Shown here: piece by piece, positions 1 to 13,540 of the stretch
Layout of the letters: each line of letters opens with the position of its first letter
Position numbering within the stretch: position 1 is the first letter of the stretch
From: Batkoa obscura
Lineage: Eukaryota; Entomophthoromycota; Entomophthoromycetes; Entomophthorales; Batkoaceae
Direction: 5' to 3'
NCBI GenBank assembly: GCA_030770535.1
Contig: JASVEC010000022.1
Coordinates: 1 to 64,000, forward strand
DNA: 64,000 nucleotides
Translations under genes and position numbers: made by a program
Notes under the pieces: model-generated
Database searches by the model: none
Seen by the model: the letters and a program-made list of their open reading frames with translations, nothing else
Told to the model about the DNA's origin: nothing

Positions 1-69
1 ACCTAACCCTAACCCTAACCCTAACCCTAACCCTAACCCTAACCCCTAACCCTAAACCCTAACCCTAAC

Positions 70-110
<41 letters not shown>

Positions 111-698
111 CCCTAACCCTAACCCTAACCCTAACCCTAACCCTAACCCTAACCCTAACCCTAACCCTAACCCTAACCCTAACCCTAACCCTAACCCTAA
201 CCCTAACCCTAACCCTAACCCTAACCCTAACCCTAACCCTAACCCTAACCCTAACCCTAACCCTAACCCTAACCCTAACCCTAACCCTAACCCTAACCCT
301 AACCCTAACCCTAACCCTAACCCTAACCCTAACCCTAACCCTAACCCTAACCCTAACCCTAACCCTAACCCTAACCCTAACCCTAACCCTAACCCTAACC
401 CTAACCCTAACCCTAACCCTAACCCTAACCCTAACCCTAACCCTAACCCTAACCCTAACCCTAACCCTAACCCTAACCCTAACCCTAACCCTAACCCTAA
501 CCCTAACCCTAACCCTAACCCTAACCCTAACCCTAACCCTAACCCTAACCCTAACCCTAACCCTAACCCTAACCCTAACCCTAACCCTAACCCTAACCCT
601 AACCCTAACCCTAACCCTAACCCTAACCCTAACCCTAACCCTAACCCTAACCCTAACCCTAACCCTAACCCTAACCCTAACCCTAACCCTAACCCTAA
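1..698. repeat. Telomere, (CCCTAA)n
   Basis: About 115 units of CCCTAA read inward from base 1, the C-rich strand of a TTAGGG telomere, so base 1 is at or near a chromosome end. Units from about 100 to 698 are perfect. The few variants (one C short, one extra C, extra A) all lie within the outermost 95 bases. The array stops abruptly and single-copy-like DNA begins about 10 bases before the subtelomeric repeat. Confidence 0.98.
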
Positions 699-705
699 AA
701 ATATC

Positions 706-1174
706 CCTTGTAAAATATTGCTTTATCAGCTCTCGGATTGATTATAACACAAAAATCACTTAAGTTACTGTGTTCTCAAGTTCAAACACAATCAAGTCAG
801 AGTCCTTTATTTTGGTTTGCTGCGAGAATTTCTAACTTCATATTGCAAACAACATTATCCTCTCATTTTGATATCCATACTTGTTGGAGTATAAAAGAAA
901 CTGCTCAACACAATAACTCGAGGCTTTTTTTAATTGAATCACTCCCTGATAACGTATCATTAATAAAGTCATTAAGTCTTTCTGACAACATCTTATATAG
1001 ATTTTACAGTAGTATCTTCCATTGTATTTGTTTTACACAATTCGTAGCTTATTACGTACTATTTCTATTAAGTTAGGTCTATCTTAGTTACATAAACTAA
1101 GACCCTTCGACTCAAGGCAACTTAATCAACCAAGAACTGCTTTTAACTCCTACCACTGGGTACCAACTTTCACA
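706..1174. repeat. Subtelomeric repeat, copy 1
   Basis: This roughly 470-base segment abuts the telomere and closely matches 15385-15980, with scattered substitutions and small indels. The match starts at a shared GTAAAATATTGCTTTAT-like sequence and ends at a shared TTCACAG, after which a MITE follows in both copies. A conserved hairpin (arms CTTAGTT and AACTAAG, loop ACATA) lies at 1083-1101. An open frame across 738-1076 is not kept in the second copy, so I do not call it a gene. No transposase or reverse transcriptase motif is recognisable on either strand. Confidence 0.85.
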
Positions 1175-1275
1175 GGTGTTTTTTCTGATTTCATCACTTC
1201 TTCTATTTTTTAAGCGCTATTTAAGTGGAAAAGCTATTAGTAAAATTCTTGAACAAAAAAATACATCCCCATATA
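1175..1275 (-). mobile_element. MITE family A, copy 1 (truncated at one end)
   Basis: This is a reverse-orientation copy of the roughly 105-base element also seen at 4906, 13361, 15986, 30656 and 31385. The core with AAGCGCTATTT is present, as is the terminus CATCCCCATAT. The other terminus is cut short exactly where the subtelomeric repeat ends (CACAG joined to GTGTTTTTT). The element is non-coding. Confidence 0.75.
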
Positions 1276-2038
1276 TTAAGGATTTATAAATTTAAACTTA
1301 TAAATTTAAACTTAATTTAAATTAACTTTTAAATTAAGTTTTAAATAAATTATAAAATTAATTTGAACATTTTTATATAATATTATTTAATTAATTAATT
1401 CATTATTCTTGTAATTTTTTTGTAAAAATATTACTTTTTAGTTATAATAAATATAAATTAAAAAATCATTATTATAGTTGCTTTAATAACGTTAATTTTT
1501 ATTTAAATTTACTTTAATTATAATTATTTTATGATATTTTATAATCTATTTGTTTTTATTTTTAATTTATTTTGAAAAATCCAGTTTTTTAAAAATAAAT
1601 CAAGATAACTGTGATAGGTTGGAAATGATAAATTACAATTAAGCTCAACTTACAGCTACTGCAACTCTATTATAACCAAATTTGCAGTGGCTTTTAGAGC
1701 TAGTTATTTGTCTGTTTGTTTTTTTGAAGCACAGCCTTCAAGTTTTAACCCGGTTTTAGCAAAAACCTATCCTTAAATAAATAGTTAACTAGGTCCCAAT
1801 AGAGTTGCAGCAGCAGTGATTTAGATAATTTTATTTTTTATTAATAATAATTATTTTCAAGTAAAAATTAAAACAAAATCAAATTACATTTTTAATATTT
1901 TAATTCAAAGTTGAGAAAACTAATATCAAATGATAATGATAAAAGCTATATATAGAAAAACATACATTGCCTTATAAATCTTATAATTTGCGATTTTTAT
2001 TTTTATTTTTAAAATAAAATAAAAACACCAAACTAAGG
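1276..2038. other. AT-rich intergenic stretch with one TIR-bounded segment
   Basis: There is no coding frame of note. From 1280 to 1600 it is nearly pure A/T with short internal duplications. A more GC-balanced island at about 1640-1820 carries the inverted repeat listed separately. Confidence 0.6.
1659..1810. repeat. Possible small TIR element
   Basis: The 13-base sequence CTGCAACTCTATT at 1659-1671 is repeated in perfect inverted orientation at 1798-1810, enclosing about 126 bases. Base composition inside is less AT-rich than the surroundings. No second copy was found in this window, so membership of a MITE family is inference. Confidence 0.4.
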
Positions 2039-4587
2039 TTAAAGTAATCCAGACAACACCTTTTTGCATCCAAGACATATAGTCAAAATGGTATTATTTG
2101 AGTTTATATGTATACATATAGAAGCAGGCGAAGAAGGAGTAGTTAGCGGATGATGGTTGTTACTATTATTTGGTAAATTTACTACTGCATTATTTGGTAA
2201 TTTAATCGATTGAAGAGGAAGAGAGGTAGTAGATTGATTAGGATTTTCGAGTGTATTATCATTTTTTACAGCGTTTGAATTATCATTATGAGTTCCGGTA
2301 ATAAGGTTTGCATTGTATGCTACTACCTTTGAATTTGTATTACAGTCTTTACAAACCATTTGATCATTATTAAAGGCTGGTTTTGTATCATTATAGATGA
2401 TAGAATTTGTTAAATTAGACCTACTTGTTTTTGTTGAACTAGCATCTGAGCCTTTTCTTTCTCTTCTAAGTGATCTTGTTAACTCCTTACTTATCCTTCC
2501 TAATTTGTGAATTGATAAATTGTCATCAAATAATATACTTCTAATTGAAGGAGTATAAGGAGCTGGTAATGTATTACGTCTAAATACTTTCAAATTACCC
2601 AAATAATCCGCACTGATTAATATATGACCTTCATTGATATATGACTCTACCGATGGATTTTCCAAAGAACTGGATTGTGGATTAAGCAATGGATCGTCCA
2701 TTTGTGCTAATAATCTTTTGGTGATCTTAGGCGCTAACACTGCTGCAGTAACAATACTATTGTGCGCTTCAATTGCTTCGTAAGAACAGTCAGCTTCTTT
2801 CTTTTTAAATAAAAATCCTTTTTTAGCTAAGTGTGTATCAAGTTTATCTATAGGATTATTTAAATTAAATATAAAGGTTTGATTGTTTTCTGAGCCACAT
2901 ACAACGTATTTAAGATCATCACTACAATGATAAAACATTAGCTTTAATATTAATCATCAACTAAATATAAACTACCTAAAAGTTGCTTTAATTTGATTCG
3001 AATTATTTTCCGGTCCTTTTAATTTTTGATCTAATGATAGATCATTTACATTATAAATTCGTATTCTTGAATCATTTGAAGTTATCATCACTTTACCCCC
3101 TTCTACGTTTGGGTCAGGGATAGCTTCTATACCTGTAATCTTTCTCGCAACTACAGTTCTAGTCTTTGCCCCTGATTTTACTGTTATTTGCGAATGCACT
3201 TTCAATCCTTCTGTTTTGTAAAATACGCATAGTCCATGATATGATCCTGCTATTGCAAGTTTTCCATCTACACTAAATCCTACAGCAGTTACAAGGTTTC
3301 CATCAGGTAATTCTGCCCAGCTTGATACTTTCTTTTCAGGAATATTCCACAATCGAATTCGACAATCTAAAGATCCAGATATAAAATATCGGTCATTTTT
3401 AGGATGAAAAGCAACTGACGTTACAAAATCCATATGTTGATATACGCAAAGACATTCTGCTCGATTGACATGCCAAAGTCTAATTTTAGATATTAAAAAT
3501 AAAATAAAAAGCTAGTTACCATTTGCTTTACCTTACTGTTTTATCTGTTGAAGAAGATAAAAGAAACCCTGTCTTAGACCACGATAAATCTAATACATCA
3601 CTTTGATGTCCAACAAATGTTCTAATTGGTGAAGAAGTAAAAATAGGGAAATTTTCAATAAATCCCAAACCTCTTGATTTCTTAGCATCATCAAGTTCTT
3701 CTTCAGTCTGATTATTTCTTAACCTTAATCCCCAAATACGAATCACTCCATCTTGCCCACCAGCTGCTAAATATTCTCCATCTTTACTAAAACCAAATGC
3801 CCATATCGCTCCTGGTTTGATCTTTTTATTATTAGCTTCTAATTTAATATTACTGTCTTCTGATTTAGTATTATTATCGATATTAGTAGATGAGGTGGAA
3901 TCTTTTCCATTTTTCATCAAAATCTGAGATAAAAACATCTTATCGAAATCTCTAGTAAATTTGTTTTTTACTTTTGACTATAAATAAAATAAATTTATGA
4001 TAGCTTTAGTGTCTTTATAAAAAATTACTTTTACAAAATCCATTGTTTCTTTAGGGATATCTGAATTAGATATACTTTGAAAATCAACAAAGGAATTTCT
4101 GTTTGTAGTTTCTATTGCGTTTTTTTGAGTGCTTGGAGATGATCTTAAACTTTCTGTACTTTTTGCTTTCCGGATTTCCTTTGAGTTAGCTACTTGAATA
4201 TCGTTAAAATCTTCATTTGAGTTTTTCGTTTCTTCCTTTTCACTTTCTCCATCGTCTGAAATTTTAGTTGAGATTCTAATCCTTGGTGTTGGTTTCAGTT
4301 TTATTGAATTTTCTGGAGATTTAGTTGTCCAAAAATGTACATTATTAAGCAAAGATTTAGCGCCAGAAGTTAAGGTACTATTATTTTTAATTAATGTTTA
4401 ATTCAGAATTAATTTTTCTTACTTAAATGGTACTTTTAAAGAATTACTATTTTCGTTTTCGTTTTCGTTACGGGAAGGAATCTCTTTGATTGCTTCATCA
4501 ACTAAAATGATTAATTATGACAAGTTTTGATTTACATGAACACAATTCTATACCTGGGGAAGTTGGAATATCATGATGCTCTGCCAT
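2039..4587 (-). CDS. WD40 protein, WDR44/Dgr2 family
   Basis: The protein is assembled from about seven exons, roughly 800 residues. It starts MAEHHDIPTSPG at 4587. A charged, low-complexity N-terminal region precedes a WD40 propeller with characteristic blades: GAIWAFGFSKDGEYLAAGGQ, then PIRTFVGHQSDVLDLSWS, DKTVRLWHV, and MDFVTSVAFHP with GSLDCRIRLWNI. Blade order and the linker sequences match the WDR44 / yeast Dgr2-YMR102C family. Splices checked by frame include the one joining DKTV-R to LWHVNRAECLCVYQH (near 3475-3530) and the one joining KATF to SDDLKYVVCG (near 2922-2984). The C-terminal 200 residues are Ser/Asn-rich. WDR44 in animals binds Rab11 and acts in membrane traffic; the fungal role is less defined. 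Stop TAA at 2039-2041. Confidence 0.85.
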
Positions 4588-5252
4588 TATAAAAAATGAA
4601 AAGATTAAAAATGTATCTTTAAAGCCTCTATTGCTAAATTGATTGGCTATTTAGACAGAACAGTCACTAAAATTTTAGTTTTAAAATCATTAATCACTTA
4701 TTATTTTATTAGGAAAATGATAATACCAAGTACATTTTTAATTTATTAAATGCTCTATTTTAATTTTTTTGTGATTTAACTGTATTTAAGTTTCATGTTA
4801 TATTTTATACTCTATATAACAATGCGATTTCTTAATATATCGCCTTTAAAAATCCTTCAGTTTAAATGCAGTGTTATTTTTAATTTTCTCTACAATTCTT
4901 AGTATATATGGGGATGTATTTTTTTGTTTAAGAATTTTACTAACAATCTTTCCGCTGAAATAGCGCTTAAAAAATGGAAAAAGTGATGAAGCCAAAGAAA
5001 ACACCCTCATATAACATATTAATATATTTTTACTAACAATTAGATAACTTTTAAATAACTTTAAAAGTAAGGTGCTCAGTCATTAATATGAGATGAATTT
5101 TATTCTTTGTATTCCAAAATAAATAATAATAACATGAAATGTAATAATATATTTGCTACTAAATAATTTTGTTAAGCATTTTAAATTTAAAATTGTTTTT
5201 GTTCAAACTTAAATTTGCTTTTTAATAAAATAAACAAAATTATTATACAATA
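4588..5252. other. Intergenic, contains one MITE
   Basis: This is the presumed divergent promoter region between the WD40 gene and RRP36. Apart from the MITE at 4906-5012 I see only AT-rich sequence. Confidence 0.6.
4906..5012 (+). mobile_element. MITE family A, copy 2
   Basis: This is a full copy, 107 bases. It begins ATATGGGGATGTATTTTTTTG and ends with the inverted counterpart ACACCCTCATAT. The inner core reads CTTTCCGCTGAAATAGCGC. It is non-coding, and no clear target-site duplication is visible. Confidence 0.85.
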
Positions 5253-6008
5253 AATGAACAGAGAAATAAAACCAAAGACCAAAAAGTCAAGTTCAAAGTA
5301 GTCAATATAATTTTATAGTTGCCTTTTTATTAAAACATCACTATTTAGACCTGCCGAGTTACCAGCTAATAAGCCTGTTGGTAGGTTTAGACAAGTTATT
5401 GAAGTTACTTCAAAAGTAATATCAAAAGATTACTATTGCTATTATGTTTACTAATAAATTGATATAGAATTTAAGAGATCCAAGATTTGATAATTTAAGT
5501 GGAAAATTCAATGAAGATTTATTTAAAAAATCATATAGTTTTGTAAATGAAATTAAAGCTAATGAAATGCAAGAACTAAAAACCAAAGTTTCAAAAACCA
5601 AAGACCCATTTTTAAAAGAAAAGTTTAGCAAACAATTAAATGCGGAGGTATAGTAATTATATGTACATAAATCAACCATGGCTTAAACTATTAAAGCTTT
5701 CAAAATTAGCAGCAGAAAAACAAAAAGAAGATAGAACTGTGTTGAAGAGAAAAATTAGAAGTGAAGAAAAAGATATGGTCAAGCAAGGAAAAACTCCATT
5801 TTATCTTAAGAAGAGTAATCATTATTATATATCGTATTAATGTAGTTTAACCCTTTATATAGGTGCTATTCGTCAACTTGAGCTAACACAGAAATTTAAC
5901 CAAATGAAAGATAAAAAGAACTTTGATAAAGTTATTGAAAAGAAACGCAAGAGAAATGCAACCAAAGACCACAAGAAACTTCCATTTAAACGTAGGCAGG
6001 AGGAATAA
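5253..6008 (+). CDS. RRP36: rRNA biogenesis protein RRP36
   Basis: The spliced product contains the hallmarks of the Rrp36 (DUF947) family. LPANKPVGRFRQVIEV precedes RDPRFDNLSGKFNEDLF, followed by a long basic coiled coil. The C-terminus has GKTPFYLKKS, then RQLELTQKFNQM, KKRKRNATKDHKKLPFKRRQEE and the stop at 6006-6008. Introns interrupt after EVTSK, after QLNAE (about 5647-5696) and within KKS (about 5812-5861), each restoring frame. Rrp36 is a nucleolar component of the 90S/SSU processome needed for early cleavages of pre-18S rRNA. The first exon is uncertain: an ATG at 5253 can be joined only by a 34-base intron, so the true N-terminus may differ. Confidence 0.85.
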
Positions 6009-6183
6009 CTCTATCGAATTAATTATTATGATAATATATAATAAATAAAAACTGAAATAGATATAGAATAAATGACATAAAGTATGAAACTATATATTTA
6101 AAAAGTATAAATAAAGTACTTAAACTCTATTTAGTTTTTTTCCTATTCGAACACTTTATATTTAAATCGATAGTGTAAATGCT

Positions 6184-6570
6184 TTATTGTTTCTTTTCTA
6201 ACTGTACACCTATTGTACGTAATCTCTTAAATGAAGTAGAAACAAATTTGAGTTCCTCATCAACTTCAAATATCATATCCGTACCGCTGGTTTGGTCATA
6301 CTCCCCTCTTAAAGTATTAGAGCCTATTTGTATGAATGGATTGGGTCCTTCTAAACCCTTGAGTTATTTTAGTATTTAATATTTGATATTTAATTTATTT
6401 ACAAGGATGGAATAAGGATCTCCCGGCTTTATATCTCTCTCACAATCTTTAAGTTCAATGTCTAATATTATATAAGTTTCCTACACTGATTCATAAAAAC
6501 ATATTATAATATCATATACTAATCAAACCTTTTCAATAATTTCATATTCATCATCATTATCACTATTCAT
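6184..6570 (-). CDS. TFIIIC triple-barrel subunit (GTF3C6/Sfc7-like)
   Basis: Three exons give about 95 residues: MNSDNDDEYEIIEK, then ETYIILDIELKDCERDIKPG, then GLEGPNPFIQIGSNTLRGEY with DQTSGTDMIFEVDEE and the LKFVSTSFKRLRTIGVQLE tail. The pattern of a beta-barrel with IQIGSNTLRGEY...GTDMIFE matches the TFIIIC subunit 6 family (human GTF3C6, fission yeast Sfc7, N-terminal yeast Tfc7 partner region). It would be part of the tau-A lobe of TFIIIC, which binds tRNA gene A and B boxes and recruits TFIIIB. The protein is short, essentially only the barrel, which is usual outside budding yeast. Start ATG at 6568-6570, stop at 6184-6186. Confidence 0.8.
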
Positions 6571-6910
6571 TTTAGCTTTTTGGATCAAATGCAGACTTAA
6601 TTCAATAATACAATTTTAATTATAATTCTAAAATCAAGTTTTTATTTTTAACGAATAATAATAAATCACACTTATTTTTGAACTTTTATTTCTAAATATG
6701 AAAAATATATCATTCTATAACTCTTTATATAAAACTTTATTTAATAATACTTCAATAATTTATAATAATGTAATTTACATCTTTTATAAATATCATACTT
6801 ATATAAGAATATAAAAATAGTTTATTACTCTTCTTTAATTAACGAACTGAATAAAAACATAGGATCTAAAATAAACATCCTCATATAAAAATAATTTTTA
6901 CTAAATATTA
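6571..6910. other. Intergenic, AT-rich
   Basis: This is the 340 bases between the TFIIIC-subunit start and the PAK stop. I see only AT-rich sequence. Confidence 0.5.
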
Positions 6911-9029
<2,119 letters not shown>

Positions 9030-10272
9030 TGATTAAATGTAAAAATGGGAACTGATCAACCTTGGCTTTATATTAATAAAATCAAATGAAGATTTATCAG
9101 TGTATTGGATGGCTTAAAATTGTTGGAGAATTAAAATTTTATTTGATCAAATAAAATGAAGCTTTTTTATTAAAAAGGAAATGTGTCTATTATTATGATG
9201 CAATAAAGCTTACTCATTTTAAGTTGATAGCAAATCATCTTACCTTTACAAAGTCCTACTTTGGAGTTAAAATAAAATAAAAGTTTATAAATAATAAAAC
9301 AATTATACGATTATGATTAAATCTTTGAGTTATAATAAATTATAAATACATTAATTGTTAAGCTATATAATTAGTCTGATAACATAAGAGACATAAAGTG
9401 AATACATTTTTACTTCAAAACAACTAATTTTTAAGCTATAAACACCTCAAAATAGGTTCACTTTTAAAAATTAAATTACCAGGTTGTTGTTAGTTAAATT
9501 TAAGGATTAATTTTTATTACTATCCCTATATATATTCAATTTACAAGTAGTATATTGACCATTTTTATAGACTTTAGGTTATTTTTTAAACTATTCTATA
9601 ATATAGTATAACATAATATGAAATATACTTTTATGGTTTTAATTCCGATAGAATTTTGCTCCTTCTTCCAGTGTTGTTAAAAATTAAATTAAATTTAAAC
9701 AAAAATTAAACTTGTCAAAGCACTTTAGTACCAAACCTAATAGAAAGTGAAAGCTTAAGACATCAAGTTGTTACTAATTTTTATATATTGATAAAAATCT
9801 TTATATTTAAGTTAAACTATATAGCAAAGAAGTACATATAAAACAACGATAACAATTCAAATACTTTCGCATACATTTGAAGCAATCTTTTATCCCAAAG
9901 TAGTTTTGTTACATGAAAGGGCTATTGGTCATAAAAACAAGTGACTTTTGGAACTTAACTTTAATTAAAAAAGCAAAAAAAGCTCAAAATGGTTAGCGCA
10001 AATTATAGCTTAGTAAACGTATTAAAGTTATAAAGCAATAAAAAGCCAATTTGCTTAATAAGTTTATCAAAATTAAACATAACTTTTAAAAAGACGACAT
10101 CATAATAATTACCAAAACTACTGTCTAACTTTAATAGGCATCAACAGTATAAAAATATACTATAGTCTCAACCCTAGAATACAAAAGTAAGCCGATATTC
10201 TAAAATAATTTTATTAGTTTTTAATCAAATAGCGAAGATTACCTTTTTTTATAAAAAATAGTCTTTTTAAAA
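9030..10272. other. Intergenic, 1.2 kb, divergent promoter region
   Basis: This lies between divergent PAK and VPS36 genes. It is uniformly AT-rich with many stops in all frames. I see no tRNA, repeat copy or conserved motif. Confidence 0.6.
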
Positions 10273-11889
10273 ATGCACAATGATACACCTAAAAAATTAT
10301 TAGGTGAAACTATATTAACAATTCAAGATAAAGTTGCAGTTTATTATGAGTATGATATATTTTATTGATTTATTTTGTTTTATTTTATTTATTTACTTAA
10401 TAATCCATTTAGTGATGAAAAAAAACCAAGCATAGATTCTGTAACGCTTTATATTACCTCTCATCAAATTTATTTTAAAGAAGATAACAGTGAAATGAAT
10501 TTTCATTTAAAAAACCAACATATAATTTCATTCCAAAATATAGTAAGTATTATTTTAAAATATGAAGTACCAAATTGAATATTAGTTATAGACAGGAAAT
10601 ATATTTAAATCTCATAAGATAAAAATAATCTATATTAAAGAAGTGAATGAAGCGACTGAAAAATGGATTTGCGACTTTTGCTTGTTTAAAGAAAATGAGA
10701 TCAAAAACAACACATGTATATCTTGTAATCTATCTAGAAGTTCAAGCACAGGTTCAAAAACAAACTCAAAATCAAGCAAACAAAAAGACACAACAGGAAT
10801 TGTTTGTCAAGGATGTACTTTTATAAATCATCCTTTAATGAAATTTTGTGAGATTTGTGAATTAAAGCTTGTTAATGACGAAAAGCAAAAGGAAGATCAT
10901 GATAAAAAGAACGAACCTGTTATAAAAGTCATAACTTTTTCATTTCGGAGTGGTGGTCAACCAATAGCTTTATCTTCTCTTGAGTCGAGTTTAAATAAAA
11001 AAGCTTGGAAGGTAAAATTTAATAACTATTTGTATATTGATATTAAGATTTGAAGGTAAAATATGATGAAGGTTCCTTTATTAAAAACGAAAAGTTAACA
11101 TATCATGGAGGGATTTCATCAATAACTCAAAGAGCTGAGAAATCAAAAATCACTACACAAGAAACTTTAACCCAGGCATTTTCAGATATAGATGCATTAA
11201 TGGAAAGGGCTAATCATATGGCAAAACTTGCTGAGTATATTGTTAATAAGCTAAAAGCAAAAAATATAAGTGATAACTCAGAAGCAGAAATGGTCGAAGG
11301 TTATTTTCAAAAACTTGGGATTGAGTCCCCAATTTCAAAGTAAACAATTTATTTTCATTTTTAAGTTTAATTTAATGTAATTAAAAGAGATGTTGCTGGA
11401 TCATTATTTTATTTGGAAATAGCAAATGAAGTAGGGCAAGTTATTCTTCCAATAATTACCAACCCTCCTTATATTGGCGTTATGGATGTTATAGATGTCT
11501 ATTGTATTTTTAATAAGGCGAGAGGAATAGGGAATTTAGTGTCACCTTCAGACTTAGTGGCGTCCTTTAATAAATTCGATGAAGCAAGAGTTCCATTAAT
11601 ATTTGATACCTTTTCTACGGGAGTAAAAGTGATTAAACATAAAGATTCAAACGATGATATTATAATTGATAAAATTGTCAATATTTTAGATACAAAACAA
11701 AAGGAGTTGGACGGATATTTTGGTTTAGATTCCACAGCGATAGCCAATAGCTTAGGTAGGGGAATGAGTTTAGAAATTATTAATCATTATTTGAAACAAG
11801 CAGAAATACAAGGAAAATTATGCCGAGATTTAGTCCCACCTTTGAATATAATAACATATTATTTACCGTTTCCGTTTTTCGAAGAATAA
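10273..11889 (+). CDS. VPS36: ESCRT-II subunit VPS36
   Basis: Five exons give about 475 residues. The GLUE domain starts MHNDTPKKLLGETILTIQD and continues through SVTLYITSHQIYFKED. It is interrupted by two NZF zinc fingers, WICDFCLF...NTCISCNL and GIVCQGCTF...MKFCEICEL. The GLUE domain then resumes with FSFRSGGQPIALSSLESSL. Next comes the helical segment TLTQAFSDIDALMERANHMA and the C-terminal tandem winged helices with IDVYCIFNKARGIGNLVSPSDL and LCRDL. Vps36 links ubiquitinated cargo and PI3P to ESCRT-II on endosomes. The double NZF insertion is as in budding yeast and unlike animal VPS36. Introns lie at about 10349-10412, 10542-10594, 11010-11056 and 11338-11388. It converges on the next gene with a 42-base gap. 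Confidence 0.92.
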
Positions 11890-11931
11890 AAGAATGATTA
11901 AAAGTACAAATTAGCTTTATTAAACAAATTA

Positions 11932-12603
11932 TTAATATCCTGAACGCACATTCTTCCATTGATACCTAAGATAAAATGTTAAGCAAAGAGATAAAGTACT
12001 TAAAACAAATATAAGATATCCTAAAACACCAGAAACAGTTGAAAAAGTACATATTGAAGGAAAGTCTATAGATTCTGGATGCTTCTCTTTCCAATCGTAA
12101 GAATAAGAAGAGCTTAATTTACATGCAACTAATCTCAAAGTTAAATACCCAGAGAATTTATCACCTTCATTGACATCAATTGGACCTGCAGGCGATCCAA
12201 CTAGTACTAAATTAGTTGCAACAAGAAATCCAACAATCAAAATAAAGTCAATCGTAATATATGAAAATATTAGCCATTTTGGTAAATTATATTGATGACC
12301 TTGTGCTAAAGTTTGGAACATTGCCAAAAAACAATATATGACTGAAAAAACTCCAAGTACTAAATAAAAATAATGGTGACCTTTAATAATGCCAATACTA
12401 TAACCTGTTTCTATTAAAAATGTATCATTTTTACCAAAACATTTCAAACAATAATATATGAACCCGCTTGATATTGTACAAAAGAATAGTGAAAAGAATC
12501 TAAGATAGAATCGAAGTTTATCCAATCCTTCTAATCTAGTTTCTATAATATTCTTTCCTGACTCTATGGCAGATACTGAAGGCAAATCACGCGGTAATAA
12601 CAT
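11932..12603 (-). CDS. Four-TM membrane protein, MARVEL-like
   Basis: Single exon, 223 residues, start ATG at 12601-12603. The layout is a short cytosolic N-terminus (MLLPRDLPSVSAIESGKN), four hydrophobic segments (about residues 32-55, 75-97, 109-134 and 192-215), a long loop between TM3 and TM4, and a basic C-terminus. Spacing of the helices and the basic RFYLRFFSLFF entry resemble MARVEL-domain proteins of fungi, but no diagnostic motif is present, so the family is inference. It is tail-to-tail with VPS36, so the two 3' UTRs probably overlap. Confidence 0.65.
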   Translation of the reverse strand: MLLPRDLPSVSAIESGKNIIETRLEGLDKLRFYLRFFSLFFCTISSGFIYYCLKCFGKNDTFLIETGYSIGIIKGHHYFYLVLGVFSVIYCFLAMFQTLAQGHQYNLPKWLIFSYITIDFILIVGFLVATNLVLVGSPAGPIDVNEGDKFSGYLTLRLVACKLSSSYSYDWKEKHPESIDFPSICTFSTVSGVLGYLIFVLSTLSLCLTFYLRYQWKNVRSGY

Positions 12604-13509
12604 TTATATACAATATTGAATAAAGATAAGTTAAAAAAATACAAAACGAAAAATAGCATCGGAACTTATTTAGCCAATTAAAGCAATTGATAAAAATATT
12701 AGTTAAGGTATTACTCATGATCGGACAAATTTTTACTCTAAGAAAGTTCCTTTTTTCTGTAAACCAAATTTATAATCACAAAGAATATCAATTAGATTAA
12801 AAAAGCAGTCTCAAATGGCTTTTGAAGCCCTAACGATTTAACGTTATATCAAAATGAGATATTGCTTACTAAAGAGGAACACTAATCAGTATTAAAGTCC
12901 AGGGTTGATACCATGGTTGGGTTAGGACTATAGGTTTTTATTTTATCATAAAAATTGTCTAACTATAAGCAATACCCTGACCAAATTTAAATAGTTCAAA
13001 CTTTAATTAAAATTTTAATTAAATCATTATCAAATCATTGAATTTGTATATTTATGAATATATTATAAATGTAATTTCTATGTTAACAAAAAGTAAAATA
13101 TTAATGAAAATCATAACCATGATAGCGTTTATTTCCTATTTATTTTTTATAAATTTTATAGTTTTTTTTGCTTATTTTATAAAATATATCTTTATAAAAA
13201 AATTTCAACTTTATTTTATCATTTTTTATATACTTATGAAAGTATGAACTAATATTTAAATTTCAAATTTTTATATTTTTATATTTTCTTTAATTTTAAA
13301 AGCACAAGCTTTTTAGCGTTTTATTTATTATTTTATAATTTTTATTAGAGTTCATTTGCTATATGGGGATGTATTTTTTTGTTTAAGAATTTTACTAACA
13401 ATCTTTCCACTTAAATAGCGATTAAAGAATGGAAAAAATAATTAATCAAAAAACATTCTCATATTGAAATAATTATAGCTAAGATAAAAATAAAAAATAA
13501 AAATAAATA

Positions 13510-13540
<31 letters not shown>

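Noticed and set aside
738-1076. 112-codon open frame next to the telomere
   Set aside because: It lacks an ATG start and is not kept open in the second copy of the repeat. Composition is like the surrounding repeat.
6845-6890. Possible seventh MITE copy (AACATCCTCATAT)
   Set aside because: Only the last 13 or so bases resemble the family end; the core and other end are missing.
13038-13247. 69-codon hydrophobic open frame
   Set aside because: Low-complexity Ile/Phe/Lys/Tyr string typical of random AT-rich DNA; no splice partners.
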